Shown: positions 9,619 through 18,588, counted from the first letter of the stretch. The stretch is 64,000 bases of DNA from Candidatus Methanoperedentaceae archaeon GB37 (GCA_905171695.1 LR991653.1:400258-464257); one strand, 5' to 3'. Numbers and translations are program-made. The notes: a model not told the origin generated them from the sequence alone.

Positions 9619-10563
9619 ATGTTAAAGGAGTTTCTGGTTGAGCGGCTGATCGATATACTTAGAGAGGCTGGAGTGGATCTCATGGTGCGCTGCAGGACGC
9701 GTCCCTGTTGTTTCGATCTTGCTCTGCGGCTGGGTGACGATCTGATACTGATCAAAGCACTCTCCAACATCGATGGTCTCAGAGAGACGATGGCTAACGG
9801 GATCAAGTTGCTTGCCTTCCACCTCAAGGGATCTGCGTTGATCGTCGGAGAGAAGACGCGTGACAATCCCCTCGCATCTGGCGTTGTCTACCTGCGACAC
9901 GGGATACCTACTGTCAATCTCACCACCTTAAAAGAGTACCTTGTAGATGGCATTCCCCCCCTCGTCTATGCAGCACACGGCGGCTTGTATGTCAGGATTG
10001 AGGGCGGGCTCCTTCGAGAGATACGGCTGAAGCGCAACATCTCAATAGGCGAACTTGCAGCAGTCATGGGAGTTTCACGTCGAACTGTGAGCAAGTATGA
10101 GGAAGATGAGATGAACGTCTCAGTAGATGTCGTAGAGAGACTTGAAGATTTCATCAACGAACCTGTTGCAACGGCTATCGAGTTATTGAAACCACCTGAG
10201 TTCTTCAAGATTACATTTGAATATGATAGGTTCTCTGAGTCGTATGCAGAGGTGCTGAATCATATTATGGATATCGGTTTTGATGTTGTTCAGACAGCAC
10301 GAACGCCCTTTGAAGCGATCTCTAAACGGAAGGATCGAATAACGATCCTCACGGGCATCAGCGATCATCTTGCCACAGCCCTTAAGAAGGCAGAGATGAT
10401 GAGCTGCATCTCAAGTGTTGTAGATGCACACTCGCTCTGCATCGTTGACGAGATCAAGAAGCGAGAGAGCATCGGCGATACCGTCCTGATCTGCAAGAAA
10501 GATTTTGAAAAGATAGATGATGCAAACGATCTGACAGAGTACCTGAGCAGTGTGAAGACATGA
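9619..10563 (+). CDS. Archaeal HTH-type transcriptional regulator (Cro/C1 fold, long form)
   Basis: 314 residues. It matches a conserved euryarchaeal family of putative regulators of this length: an N-terminal domain with a CRTRPCCFDLALR stretch and LIKALSNIDG, then a Cro/C1 helix-turn-helix around residues 135-180 (LKRNISIGELAAVMGVSRRT, then VSKYEEDE), and a C-terminal effector-like domain. The target is unknown. The gene is divergent from thiC with almost back-to-back promoters, which makes control of thiC possible, and trpS follows 29 bases downstream. Confidence 0.85.
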   Translation: MLKEFLVERLIDILREAGVDLMVRCRTRPCCFDLALRLGDDLILIKALSNIDGLRETMANGIKLLAFHLKGSALIVGEKTRDNPLASGVVYLRHGIPTVNLTTLKEYLVDGIPPLVYAAHGGLYVRIEGGLLREIRLKRNISIGELAAVMGVSRRTVSKYEEDEMNVSVDVVERLEDFINEPVATAIELLKPPEFFKITFEYDRFSESYAEVLNHIMDIGFDVVQTARTPFEAISKRKDRITILTGISDHLATALKKAEMMSCISSVVDAHSLCIVDEIKKRESIGDTVLICKKDFEKIDDANDLTEYLSSVKT

Positions 10564-10592
10564 CCCTATCCCTACTGAAGGTTGGAGAGTGA

Positions 10593-11906
10593 ATGGCTGA
10601 GATCGATCCGTGGGGCTCTCTACAGATAGAAGATTACACGAAATTGTTTGAAGAGTTTGGGATCTCTCCATTCAAAGAACTCCTACCACATATAAAGAAC
10701 CCGCATCGATACATGCGACGCGGCATCATCTTCGGGCATCGAAGCTACGAGGAAGTCGTCTCTGCCATGAAGAATAAGAGACCATTCTCTGCAATGAGCG
10801 GATTCATGCCATCAGGACACGCCCACCTCGGGCACAAGATGGTGCTGGATGAACTCATATGGCACCAAGAGCAAGGCGCAAGCATATTCCTCGGAATAGC
10901 CGACCGCGAGGCACACGCTGTCAGAAACATTCCCTGGAAGGAATGTCACAAGATCGCAGTGGACGAGTACATCACAAGCGCAATAGCACTCGGACTCAAA
11001 ACCGAGAAGAGCCACATCTACTTCCAATCAAAGAGCAACAGTGTGAAAGACCTTGCCTTCGAACTGGGATGCAGAGTGAATCTCTCAGAACTATCAGCAA
11101 TCTACGGATTCACAGGCGAGACCAGCATATCCCACATGCTCTCAGCCATAACACAGAGCGCCGACATCCTCCACCCACAGTTAAGCGAACACGGAGGACC
11201 GCAACCAGTCATAATACCGGTCGGAGCAGACCAGGACCCACACATACGCCTGACCCGCGGGCTCGCAAGCAAGATGCGGATGTTCACAATAGAGATCCGA
11301 GAAGAGAGAAGTGGCAAGAGATACATCAGCGTAAGAGGGAAGACTGCGCCAAAAGAAGCACTGCAAGAAGTAGCAGAGAGAACAGAGAGAGAACTTCAGA
11401 CAAGAACCAGACTCTTTGAAGGACATGTTGACATTCAGACACTGGAGATGGAACGAGTGATCGAGATCACGCGCGAGATCGAACTCGCACACAACGGCTA
11501 CGCCTTCATCCCGCCAGCAGCCACCTACCACAGATTCATGAGCGGACTCCAAGGCGGAAAGATGTCAAGCAGCACACCTGAGAGCCTGATAAGCCTGACC
11601 GAACCACCCGAAGACGCAGCAAAGAAGGTTAAACAGGCAAAAACCGGGGGGCGCGTCAGCCTCAAAGAACAACAGAGAGACGGCGGAGACCCAGAGAGAT
11701 GCATGATCTACGAACTACACCTATTCCACCTGACAGAGGACGATAGAGAACTACAAGAGATATACAGAGCATGCAAAAACGGAAAACTCATCTGCGGGCA
11801 ATGCAAGAGAAAGACCGCAGAGAAGATACAGGAATTCCTGAAAGAACACCAGAAGAAGATGGAAGAAGCAAGAGACGAACTGGAGGAGTACAATATAAAA
11901 AAATAA
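10593..11906 (+). CDS. trpS: Tryptophanyl-tRNA synthetase
   Basis: Class I aminoacyl-tRNA synthetase charging tRNA-Trp, 437 residues, archaeal/eukaryotic type with N-terminal extension. The HIGH-type motif is SGHAHLGHK near residue 73 and the KMSKS-type motif [10 protein letters not shown] near residue 322. The C-terminal tail has a CGQCK motif and a charged helix. The last 127 bases of similarity (11769-11895) recur at 14111-14237 with two mismatches; here the protein ends in NIKK, while the copy ends in NRLLA. Confidence 0.95.
   Translation: MAEIDPWGSLQIEDYTKLFEEFGISPFKELLPHIKNPHRYMRRGIIFGHRSYEEVVSAMKNKRPFSAMSGFMPSGHAHLGHKMVLDELIWHQEQGASIFLGIADREAHAVRNIPWKECHKIAVDEYITSAIALGLKTEKSHIYFQSKSNSVKDLAFELGCRVNLSELSAIYGFTGETSISHMLSAITQSADILHPQLSEHGGPQPVIIPVGADQDPHIRLTRGLASKMRMFTIEIREERSGKRYISVRGKTAPKEALQEVAERTERELQTRTRLFEGHVDIQTLEMERVIEITREIELAHNGYAFIPPAATYHRFMSGLQGGKMSSSTPESLISLTEPPEDAAKKVKQAKTGGRVSLKEQQRDGGDPERCMIYELHLFHLTEDDRELQEIYRACKNGKLICGQCKRKTAEKIQEFLKEHQKKMEEARDELEEYNIKK
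11769..11895 (+). repeat. Direct repeat, left copy (inside trpS 3' end)
   Basis: 127 bases matching 14111-14237 with two substitutions that I can see. This copy is in frame within trpS. It marks the left edge of a 2.3-kb segment that looks inserted. Confidence 0.85.
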
Positions 11907-12049
11907 CCACACGAACACCAATATAGAATAAAACGTCACAAGAACACTTATTTAGATCATAAACAAGGGCATAAATAAGGGGTTGTAAAGTTATTGGGTG
12001 TTGGCGTTGTTTCGGCCTGGTTAAGTCTCATGTCTGACGCTCTGGTAAA

Positions 12050-12062
12050 GAAAATTTATATA
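12050..12062 (+). promoter_or_regulatory. Orphan TATA-like element downstream of trpS
   Basis: GAAAATTTATATA faces into the 3' end of the convergent Ig-like gene with no open frame behind it. The 190 bases between trpS and 12099 otherwise hold no gene. It may drive a short non-coding or antisense RNA, or be a leftover promoter at the edge of the inserted segment. Confidence 0.25.
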
Positions 12063-12098
12063 CAGTGGTTGCCGAACGTGTTGTATTTCAACCTTGAA

Positions 12099-12605
12099 TC
12101 ATGATTTTTTGAATCGGCTGATGCATATCAGAATTACAAGTAGTCCTGTGATTATCAATGCGATGATTATAGGATCTAAAGGTAATAGTGTTGTTGTTTT
12201 TTTTATAGTTATATGTGTTGGTATTTTTACACCACTTCCTATATTAAAGCCACCATCTGATTTTAATGTGACTATGCAGATTTTTGTATTGAATTCTCCT
12301 ACTTCCTCTGTATGTGGCGTGAAAAAAATGGTTACCTCTTTTTTTTGATTCGGTTGTAGTGAGAATTTTGGATCTGATATTTTTATCCAGTCAATAGATT
12401 CGTTTTCGGCGTATACATGGAACTCAAGCCCTATGTTTTCTGGATTTGATACTGTTATGTTTTTCTGAATGCTTTCGTAGTTTTCTATCTCAGCCTCTAT
12501 TTTTGTGGGATTTACACCGATGCCTATGGCATACACACAGGACGTAGAGATTAATAAGCAACATAACAGAGATACGATTCCAATGCTAAGGATTTTCAAT
12601 TTCAT
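12099..12605 (-). CDS. Membrane-anchored Ig-like domain protein
   Basis: 168 residues from the ATG at 12605. An upstream TTG at 12626 lacks a ribosome-binding site, whereas AGGGTGG lies just before the ATG. A signal peptide (KLKILSIGIVSLLCCLLIST) is followed by one Ig-like domain: NPTKIEAEIENYESIQKNIT, then PNQKKEVTIFFTPHTEEVGE. A C-terminal transmembrane helix (PIIIALIITGLLVILICI) and basic tail follow. It sits behind the DUF4198 gene (12654-13889) with a 48-base gap and is surely cotranscribed. Function unknown; the pair may act together at the cell surface. Confidence 0.75.
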   Translation of the reverse strand: MKLKILSIGIVSLLCCLLISTSCVYAIGIGVNPTKIEAEIENYESIQKNITVSNPENIGLEFHVYAENESIDWIKISDPKFSLQPNQKKEVTIFFTPHTEEVGEFNTKICIVTLKSDGGFNIGSGVKIPTHITIKKTTTLLPLDPIIIALIITGLLVILICISRFKKS

Positions 12606-12653
12606 GTTCCACCCTTGCTTTTTCAATGCAAAAATTAAAAGGGCAGGATTTGA

Positions 12654-13889
12654 TTATATAGCTTCTGCCCAAAAGATGATTTCTCCTTGCATCTCACCAG
12701 AGCCTGTGAAATCTTCGGGAACACGCAGTTCAGTATCCAGTGAGACGTGGTTGCCATTCTGAACTGTCGTTTCAAACTCGTTCCAGAAATAATGGGTGTT
12801 TATGTAAAGTCCCTCACTGTACAATCCATTTGTGTCGGTGACCTCCATGGTAATCAGCAAGTCCTTTGATCCGGTATTCTGGAGTACAACAGTTTTAGGA
12901 TCGCTTGTATCACCTGGGTCCAGTTCGCCAAAGTCGAGACTTGTCGGAGTTACGGAGAACCGTATTCCTGGTCTTATCTCTGCGTGCATTGCCACAGCAT
13001 TATATTTTCGTAGTTGTAACAATGTTAAAGCCGCTCTATGGTCATTGCCGACAAAACCGCCTGGACCAGTGTAGGCATCTCCATGTGGCAAGGTGTCATC
13101 ATATTTACCATCCCAATATGCAGTATCATTGGTAACACTAGTTGTTATCAACCAGTCACCACTACTATTGAGCGGCAACGTTGCTTTTCCCTCACCATCA
13201 CATATCGCACTTACCTTGGTCTCCCTGTCCTTGGTACCTGTTATCTTTATGGTACCGTTGGGCAGTGGTCTTCCCTTCCACAACACCTGGAACTCAAAAT
13301 CACCAGTTCCGATTGTTGCAACGTCATCAAGCGGAATGATTTCAAGCGGCTGCCCAAAAGCACTATCTGTTCCGTAGAAGTTGCAGTTTGTACTCACAAA
13401 TGCTTTACTGTACTTGTACGGCTTGCAGTATCGCACCACATGCCAGTCATCTGCCCAGTTGGTCTTGTCGATCTCATCCCAGTTGACATCACCCGGGAAC
13501 CAAGTGTACGGGTAATCCGGTCGATCCGGTCTCGAGCCTGGTCCTGTATAGACCTTCCACCAAGTTTCATCTACATGGCGACCCAGAATCGCATACAAAC
13601 CGATCTGGTCTGCATCGAAACTGGAATGCCAATAGAGATCATCCTCGCCAGTCTTATTCAAAGGTGTTCTTGCTCCTGAAGGATCTACCAGTTCTGCCGA
13701 TACATCAAAGGGGGGCGGGCCCTCTCCGATGAAGTTATGCCCTTCAGTCAGTCTAACATCAACTGTATCGCCGAGATCCACACACATGGCATCGGTCTCT
13801 ATCCAAGTGCTGTGAGCACTCGCTACGCTGGCGGTACATAACACCACACAAAGCATAGCAAATATTACAAATATCTTACTATTTTCCAT
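12654..13889 (-). CDS. Secreted DUF4198-like (NikM-related) protein with C-terminal Ig-like domain
   Basis: 411 residues. After a signal peptide ending ASVASA the mature protein begins HSTWIET, placing a histidine at or next to the new N terminus. This is the arrangement seen in DUF4198/NikM-type metal-uptake proteins. The middle has PNGTIKITGTKDRETKVSA and GDWLITTSVTNDT blocks typical of the family, and near residue 310 an Ig-like domain starts (SVTPTSLDFGELDPGDTSDP). No transmembrane anchor is present at the C terminus, so the neighbouring anchored protein may hold it. Shine-Dalgarno GAGGT is spaced well from the ATG. A perfect palindrome at the transcription start suggests repressor control, perhaps by metal (inference). 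Confidence 0.75.
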   Translation of the reverse strand: MENSKIFVIFAMLCVVLCTASVASAHSTWIETDAMCVDLGDTVDVRLTEGHNFIGEGPPPFDVSAELVDPSGARTPLNKTGEDDLYWHSSFDADQIGLYAILGRHVDETWWKVYTGPGSRPDRPDYPYTWFPGDVNWDEIDKTNWADDWHVVRYCKPYKYSKAFVSTNCNFYGTDSAFGQPLEIIPLDDVATIGTGDFEFQVLWKGRPLPNGTIKITGTKDRETKVSAICDGEGKATLPLNSSGDWLITTSVTNDTAYWDGKYDDTLPHGDAYTGPGGFVGNDHRAALTLLQLRKYNAVAMHAEIRPGIRFSVTPTSLDFGELDPGDTSDPKTVVLQNTGSKDLLITMEVTDTNGLYSEGLYINTHYFWNEFETTVQNGNHVSLDTELRVPEDFTGSGEMQGEIIFWAEAI

Positions 13890-13913
13890 TTTATTCTACC
13901 TCTCATATTAATA

Positions 13914-13940
13914 GTAAATCTAAGTAATACTTAGATTTAC
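13914..13940. promoter_or_regulatory. Perfect palindromic operator of the DUF4198 operon
   Basis: GTAAATCTAAGT, three bases, then its exact reverse complement ACTTAGATTTAC. On the minus strand it lies just downstream of a TATA-like GTTTAAATAATAATAG (13963-13978), around the predicted transcription start, and about 25-50 bases before the ATG at 13889. This is where an archaeal dimeric repressor would block transcription. A partial third half-site (TTAAGTA) follows at 13941. The regulator is not identifiable from the window. Confidence 0.65.
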
Positions 13941-13962
13941 TTAAGTAGCAAAATGATTACTA

Positions 13963-13978
13963 TTATTATTTAAACTTG
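13963..13978 (-). promoter_or_regulatory. TATA region shared by the DUF4198 operon and a divergent small ORF
   Basis: CTATTATTATTTAAAC (plus strand) contains the self-complementary core TTTAAA and can serve either strand: leftward to the DUF4198 gene and rightward to the small ORF at 13997, which would be leaderless. Confidence 0.4.
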
Positions 13979-13996
13979 TTGCTCTGTTCACGCTAA

Positions 13997-14110
13997 ATGG
14001 AAAAAAATACAAATGCAATAGAACCAATTTCTCTGCACAAGAAAAACCGCCAGCAACCAGAAATTCGAGAGCTGGATGAAGTTCCACAACACCAAAGGAA
14101 ATATACATAA
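13997..14110 (+). CDS. Possible 37-residue ORF at the edge of the trpS repeat
   Basis: ATG GAA AAA ... reads MEKNTNAIEPISLHKKNRQ and ends RKYT with TAA at 14108-14110, exactly where the second trpS-like repeat begins. The TATA region at 13963-13978 has leaderless spacing. No relative is recognised, and the length allows chance. It may be a fragment of a gene that was cut at the repeat junction. Confidence 0.25.
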   Translation: MEKNTNAIEPISLHKKNRQQPEIRELDEVPQHQRKYT

Positions 14111-14252
14111 GCATGCAAAAACGGAAAACTCATCTGCGGGCAATGCAAGAGAGAGACCGCGGAGAAGATACAGGAATTCCTGAAAGAACACCAGAAGAAG
14201 ATGGAAGAAGCAAGAGACGAACTGGAGGAGTACAATAGACTCCTTGCGTAGA
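14111..14252 (+). pseudogene. Displaced copy of the trpS 3' end
   Basis: Bases 14111-14237 repeat trpS 11769-11895 with two mismatches and stay in the trpS frame: [20 protein letters not shown], then on to DELEEYNRLLA and TAG at 14250-14252. An in-frame TAA directly before the copy isolates it, so it cannot be expressed as TrpS. Because its ending differs from the intact gene, it could be the original chromosomal trpS terminus, pushed away when the 2.3-kb segment arrived with its own replacement end. Confidence 0.8.
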
Positions 14253-14256
14253 TTTT

Positions 14257-15657
14257 TTAGCTTTTGATCTCTCTCATCATCTCCTCTGGTCTTCCGATCT
14301 CGGATAGTGATCTCCATCGTTTTATGCAGGCTTCGTAGTAGTGTGGCTCTGTCAGGAATCTCTCTGAGAATCCGTATCGTGAGAGTCTGGCTCGTACGTA
14401 TTTGAGCATGTTCTGGTCGAGGTCTATCTTCAGTTTTCCACCTGTTTTGCCGCGGTCGAAGTCTGTCCATCTGTGAGCCTCGATCAGTCCAGACCTCTCT
14501 GCATCTTCATAGAGGTATGTTCCGGGCGTGGGGGTGGTGATTCCCACAAAGACCAGTTCGGGCTCTGTGGACTCGATCAGTCTCACGGTCTTTTCAAGGT
14601 CTTCCACTCGTTCTCCGGGTGTTCCGATCATGATATTTGCAACGACGAGAACCCCTTCCTCTTTGCACATTCTTATGGCATTCCATGACTCTTCTTCGCT
14701 CACGTTCTTGCCGAGGATCTGTAGCACACGTTCCGATCCTGATTCGATCCCGATACAGATACTGATGCAGCCTGCTCGTTTCAGGTTGCGGATCATCTCT
14801 CTATCGATCGTGTCGGCACGGGAGTGGCAGTACCACACGATCTCTCTATCCAGTCCACGTCTCCTCATCTCCTCACAGAATCGCTCTACCCGGCGTCTGT
14901 TAACGGTGAACGTGTCATCTTCGATCATGATTGCGCGCAGGTGGTACCTATCGATCAGGTACTCGATCTCAGAGAAGACGTTATCAAGGCTGCGGTACCG
15001 CACCCTCTCTCCAAAGATCATATCAAGGCATGGCTGGCAGAACCTGCATTTGAAGGGGCAGCCCCTGCTTGTGAAGATGTGAAGGGCTGGTGAGGGAAGT
15101 GGAAAGTTGGTTACAGGGTTCGATAGCACCTCTTTTATCGGGAATATCTCGCGTGCCGGGTATGGCAGGGTGTCAAGGTCCGCTATCGGCTCTCGCCCCC
15201 CATTGTAAAAGATCGTCTCCCCCTCCTTGTACAGAAGTCCTTTGATCGTGTGAAGCCCCCGTCTTCCCTCGAGTGCCTCAACCAGTTCTCCTGTTGTGTA
15301 CTCGCCTTCACCAACCACCACAAAGTCCACATTCTCCTCCCGTATGACTTCATCCGGGCAGACGGTTGGATGTGGTCCCCCAAGTGCCACCTTTGCACCA
15401 AGCTCTTCCCTGGCAATCCTTGCGACCGCGAGCGCGCGCGGCATCTCTATTGTCATTGCACCTATGCAGACGAGATCAGCACCGCTCCCGGCGATCCTCT
15501 CTCTTGTCTCATCCCAGTTACTCAGAAATCGTAGATCCAGACCTTCAACCTCAACACCCCTCTCTCTAAGATAGCCTGCAATGTATCCAAGCCCAAGTGG
15601 AAGATAACTCGTCTGCATCTTGAAAGACTCACCAGGCGACGTCAGCAACACCTTCAA
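14257..15657 (-). CDS. B12-binding-domain radical SAM protein
   Basis: About 466 residues from a TTG at 15657. The frame runs open to 15753, but a TATA box at 15712-15722 lies inside that extension, and MKVLLTSP is the usual beginning of this class. The N-terminal cobalamin-binding Rossmann domain (LPLGLGYIAGYL, GGPHPTVCP, VVVGEGEYT) is followed by a radical SAM domain with SRGCPFKCRFC near residue 205 and ICIGIESGSERVL. The class contains methylases and ring-forming enzymes, often for lipids or cofactors; the substrate cannot be read here. It is divergent from purE. Confidence 0.85.
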   Translation of the reverse strand: MKVLLTSPGESFKMQTSYLPLGLGYIAGYLRERGVEVEGLDLRFLSNWDETRERIAGSGADLVCIGAMTIEMPRALAVARIAREELGAKVALGGPHPTVCPDEVIREENVDFVVVGEGEYTTGELVEALEGRRGLHTIKGLLYKEGETIFYNGGREPIADLDTLPYPAREIFPIKEVLSNPVTNFPLPSPALHIFTSRGCPFKCRFCQPCLDMIFGERVRYRSLDNVFSEIEYLIDRYHLRAIMIEDDTFTVNRRRVERFCEEMRRRGLDREIVWYCHSRADTIDREMIRNLKRAGCISICIGIESGSERVLQILGKNVSEEESWNAIRMCKEEGVLVVANIMIGTPGERVEDLEKTVRLIESTEPELVFVGITTPTPGTYLYEDAERSGLIEAHRWTDFDRGKTGGKLKIDLDQNMLKYVRARLSRYGFSERFLTEPHYYEACIKRWRSLSEIGRPEEMMREIKS

Positions 15658-15711
15658 GTTAAGAACACCACACTCTCTCTTAGAAGTTATATCAGATATC
15701 AGATGAGAGAT

Positions 15712-15722
15712 GGATAAATAGG
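15712..15722 (-). promoter_or_regulatory. TATA box of the B12-radical SAM gene
   Basis: Minus-strand ACCTATTTATC. It predicts transcription from about 15690 and therefore excludes the longest-frame ATG at 15753. Confidence 0.45.
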
Positions 15723-15850
15723 TTTTGATCCCTCCACCACACTTGTCCATCAATCAGGAATCCAAAAAACACTGCCAGAAAAAGCGCCGAAAGAAGCAGA
15801 GGGTTACGATGCCAAGATTTATCTATCTGAGTGAGAAGAGGGAGGTATTA

Positions 15851-16240
15851 ATGCCAGATGTAGCAATAGTAGTGGGTTCAAGTTCGGATATCCGTATTGC
15901 CGAGGAGGCGAGCGCGATACTTGAAGAGTTGGGGATCACTCATGAGGTGCGGGTGATCTCGGCGCACCGAAACCCTGATGAACTGGATGAGTATGTGAGA
16001 GGATCGGATGCTATCTTGTTCATTGCGATAGCAGGGCTCTCGGCAGCGCTTCCGGGTGCGATTGCGGCGAGAACGCGAAGACCTGTTATTGGTGTTCCTG
16101 TGAGTTCAGCGCTTGGTGGAATGGATGCACTACTCTCGATCGTGCAGATGCCGCCTGGCGTTCCTGTTGCGTGTGTTGGGATAGATAATGGTGTGAATGC
16201 TGCAAGGCTTGCAGAACGGATTCTGCAGGTAAGAGACTGA
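15851..16240 (+). CDS. purE: N5-carboxyaminoimidazole ribonucleotide mutase PurE
   Basis: 129 residues from the ATG at 15851, which has the consensus Shine-Dalgarno GGAGGT at 15841-15846; an extended frame to 15725 has no support. The family motifs are all present: [45 protein letters not shown] and [12 protein letters not shown]. It moves carboxylate within the purine intermediate to form CAIR. cfbD follows within 50 bases, probably in the same transcript. Confidence 0.95.
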   Translation: MPDVAIVVGSSSDIRIAEEASAILEELGITHEVRVISAHRNPDELDEYVRGSDAILFIAIAGLSAALPGAIAARTRRPVIGVPVSSALGGMDALLSIVQMPPGVPVACVGIDNGVNAARLAERILQVRD

Positions 16241-16287
16241 AATAAGTGGGAGACTCTTCAGACCCGTGTGTGAAACGAGTGATAGGA

Positions 16288-17412
16288 ATGAGAGAAGAGT
16301 TCCAGATACTGCATCCTCGTCCAAGCTCGATTGTTGCGGCGCTCTACACGATGCGTGATCTCGGGGTTGATGTTGTGATCCTTCATGGTCCGCCTGGGTG
16401 CAGCTTCAAGCATGCACGATTGATGGAGGAGGACGGCATGAGGGTTGTTACGACCGGGATGGGAGAGTCCCAGTTCATATTTGGCGGTGAGACCAGGCTA
16501 AGAGATCTCCTGCAGATAGTGGTGGAGCGGTTCAAGCCAGAATTAGTGGGGGTTATTGGCACGTGTGCAAGCATGATAATAGGCGAGGATATGGAGAGCG
16601 TTGTGGCTCAGGTTAAGGCTCAGGCTAAGATCGATCTCCCGATCCTCGTGGTGGACGTGCACGCTGGGTATAGCGAGAACACAGTGGGTGTTATGAGGAC
16701 GCTTGAAGCTGCCGAGAGAGAGGGTATAATCAGTGGCGAGGAGCTTTCACGACAGAAACGTATTCTCGAGGCCGCAACGCGTGTCGAGAAGGAACACGGT
16801 GCAGCGAGCAAGGATTACCTGCCACCTGAGAAGGGTGATACGAAGTATGGTGTAGCACGTCGGTTAATCGAACTGATCGATCGCGGCTCAAAAGGGTTGA
16901 ATATCATGAACGCAAAGAAGGAGACAGCTTACACCTTCATAGATATGAACCTTGCAGTGAGCGAGATTGCAGGGGTTGACCAGATCAAGACGATGGCAAA
17001 TCTGAACCCCAGTCTCGGGCTTCCACGAGTGAGGCAGTACGCAAGCGAGATCTTGAGAGAACTCAGAGCAAGAGACTTTCGTATCGACCACTGCATCGGC
17101 GGGCTTGATGAATACGGTGTTGCAGGCAAAGTCGCCTCTCAGATAATAAAAGAACGGTACGCTGATTACGACTTTGCAGTGATAACAGGTGTTCCACACG
17201 CACTCCCAATGGATGCACTCGAAGGTATGGAGATCTTCTCCATCACAAATGGGCCACGCCAAGTCGAGCCCCTGAAAGAGATGGGACACCAGCATGTGAT
17301 CGTGGAACTCGATCTCCACCCGAAGAACCATGGCGTCCACAGCATTGTAGAGTCAGAGTTCGGCGCAACACTACGCGAACTCTCTCAGAACCGTGGGGTA
17401 AGAAACAACTGA
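16288..17412 (+). CDS. cfbD: Ni-sirohydrochlorin a,c-diamide reductive cyclase subunit CfbD
   Basis: Nitrogenase NifD-like subunit that, with the iron protein CfbC, reduces and cyclises nickel-sirohydrochlorin diamide in coenzyme F430 synthesis. About 374 residues from the ATG at 16288 (GTGAT upstream); a GTG at 16246 is the alternative. Diagnostic blocks are LHPRPSSIVAALYTMRDLGV, LHGPPGCSFKHARLM (with the N-terminal cluster cysteine), GESQFIFGGE, GTCASMIIGED and the C-terminal HPKNHGVHS. F430 is the cofactor of methyl-coenzyme M reductase, so this gene points to methanogenesis or anaerobic alkane oxidation. The partner cfbC is not in the window. Confidence 0.93.
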   Translation: MREEFQILHPRPSSIVAALYTMRDLGVDVVILHGPPGCSFKHARLMEEDGMRVVTTGMGESQFIFGGETRLRDLLQIVVERFKPELVGVIGTCASMIIGEDMESVVAQVKAQAKIDLPILVVDVHAGYSENTVGVMRTLEAAEREGIISGEELSRQKRILEAATRVEKEHGAASKDYLPPEKGDTKYGVARRLIELIDRGSKGLNIMNAKKETAYTFIDMNLAVSEIAGVDQIKTMANLNPSLGLPRVRQYASEILRELRARDFRIDHCIGGLDEYGVAGKVASQIIKERYADYDFAVITGVPHALPMDALEGMEIFSITNGPRQVEPLKEMGHQHVIVELDLHPKNHGVHSIVESEFGATLRELSQNRGVRNN

Positions 17413-17474
17413 CGTTAGGCACTTGTTCTTGTCCATCAAAACTCTAAGTGCATCTGAGTTGATGCTAATTGGAA

Positions 17475-17813
17475 TTAAAAGCTACACACAACATCCACAA
17501 CCTCTATGGGTTCGGCATCTATCCTTACTCGTTCTGATTTCTGTTTTTTTACCAATTCAAACATCTGTATTACATTAGAGGGTATGTTCCTCTCAATGAT
17601 ACGTTTTTTGCTCATATCTTTGTTCTTCAAGTATTGATGGGCAAAAGATCTGGTTATCGATTCAACACCTGAAAAATCAATGATTACATCAGATTCTTCG
17701 AGGCTGCTTATATAACTAAAGAGATCATCCGCGCTCTCTCTAAAAGCCAGATGTCGAAATACGTGATCTGCTATCCGTATTGCCCGTATTACTTTTTCAT
17801 TCAAGGTATTCAT
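17475..17813 (-). CDS. STAS-like (DUF4325) protein
   Basis: 112 residues. The core DVIIDFSGVESITRSFAHQY (residues 41-60) has the STAS-like beta strand and the serine region expected in anti-anti-sigma-type folds, best matching DUF4325. Its start overlaps the end of the upstream GHKL ATPase gene by 17 bases, so translation is coupled. By analogy with bacterial partner switches, the ATPase/kinase would bind or phosphorylate this protein. Base composition is more AT-rich than nurA. Downstream bases to 17413 hold no gene. Confidence 0.75.
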   Translation of the reverse strand: MNTLNEKVIRAIRIADHVFRHLAFRESADDLFSYISSLEESDVIIDFSGVESITRSFAHQYLKNKDMSKKRIIERNIPSNVIQMFELVKKQKSERVRIDAEPIEVVDVVCSF

Positions 17814-18588
17814 ATATATTAACCTCTCCTTCTTGGAAGGGAACCCTTGCAGATATTAATGTGCCTTCAAATTTACTTTTGTCATCCATCCTATAAAAGG
17901 TTTTCATAGTTCCATTTGCTATCAACCCACCCCTTCTTGAGACAATTAAACATTCCCCATTCAAACCTCTTGTAAGTAACTTTATATTGCTCCTTAAGCC
18001 ATATCCTCTCTCTTTATCTTTTTTCGTAGATATGCCTTTTACTACTGCTTCCGCAAGAGCGCTAACATCATCGTCAAAATTGAATCCCGCTTTTTCAAAA
18101 GCTCCAGGTATAGAAATCCCGTTATCTACTATTCCTATCTCTATAAATTTTTTTTGTGGATATTCTTGAGCCATTATATACGCAGTCGAGAAGCTTGAGT
18201 GTTGATAAATATTATCTACTATTTCATTGACGAAATAACTAAACGCATTAGCGCCCCCGAAGTGTCCACTCTTGGAATATAATGGTTCAAGTGTTTTATC
18301 CCTTCGATTTTTATCTATTGGTATCTGGACGATTGGAATATAAGTCCTTTGATAGGATATCATCTCACTTTTTGTTATAATATTAACGTAGTTGGATACA
18401 TCAGGGTCAGATGGGTGAATAACGTGTATATCAGGTCTTTCTTTCATTAAAATTCCCAATGGTAGGAGGCTTATTGGGTAGAACCAATCTATCTTGGATA
18501 GATCTAACTCATTCGCATGAACTGCATCGAATCTTAATCTACAAAATTTTATGTACTCTTTACCTAACTCGGATCTGCCGAACTCCAT
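17797..18588 (-). CDS. GHKL-type ATPase/kinase-like protein
   Basis: About 263 residues from the ATG at 18588 (a TTG at 18594 is possible). The Bergerat fold is in the second half: N box YFVNEIVDNIYQHS near residue 125, G1 box IGIVDNGISIPG near residue 154 and G2 box RGYGLRSNIK near residue 197. The first 100 residues (KIDWFYPISLLPLGILM) resemble a STAS- or receiver-like module but cannot be assigned. No transmembrane or sensor segment is seen. It overlaps the STAS-like gene by 17 bases and abuts nurA within about 3 bases, so all three form one operon. AT-rich composition compared with nurA hints at later acquisition. Confidence 0.78.
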   Translation of the reverse strand: MEFGRSELGKEYIKFCRLRFDAVHANELDLSKIDWFYPISLLPLGILMKERPDIHVIHPSDPDVSNYVNIITKSEMISYQRTYIPIVQIPIDKNRRDKTLEPLYSKSGHFGGANAFSYFVNEIVDNIYQHSSFSTAYIMAQEYPQKKFIEIGIVDNGISIPGAFEKAGFNFDDDVSALAEAVVKGISTKKDKERGYGLRSNIKLLTRGLNGECLIVSRRGGLIANGTMKTFYRMDDKSKFEGTLISARVPFQEGEVNIYEYLE

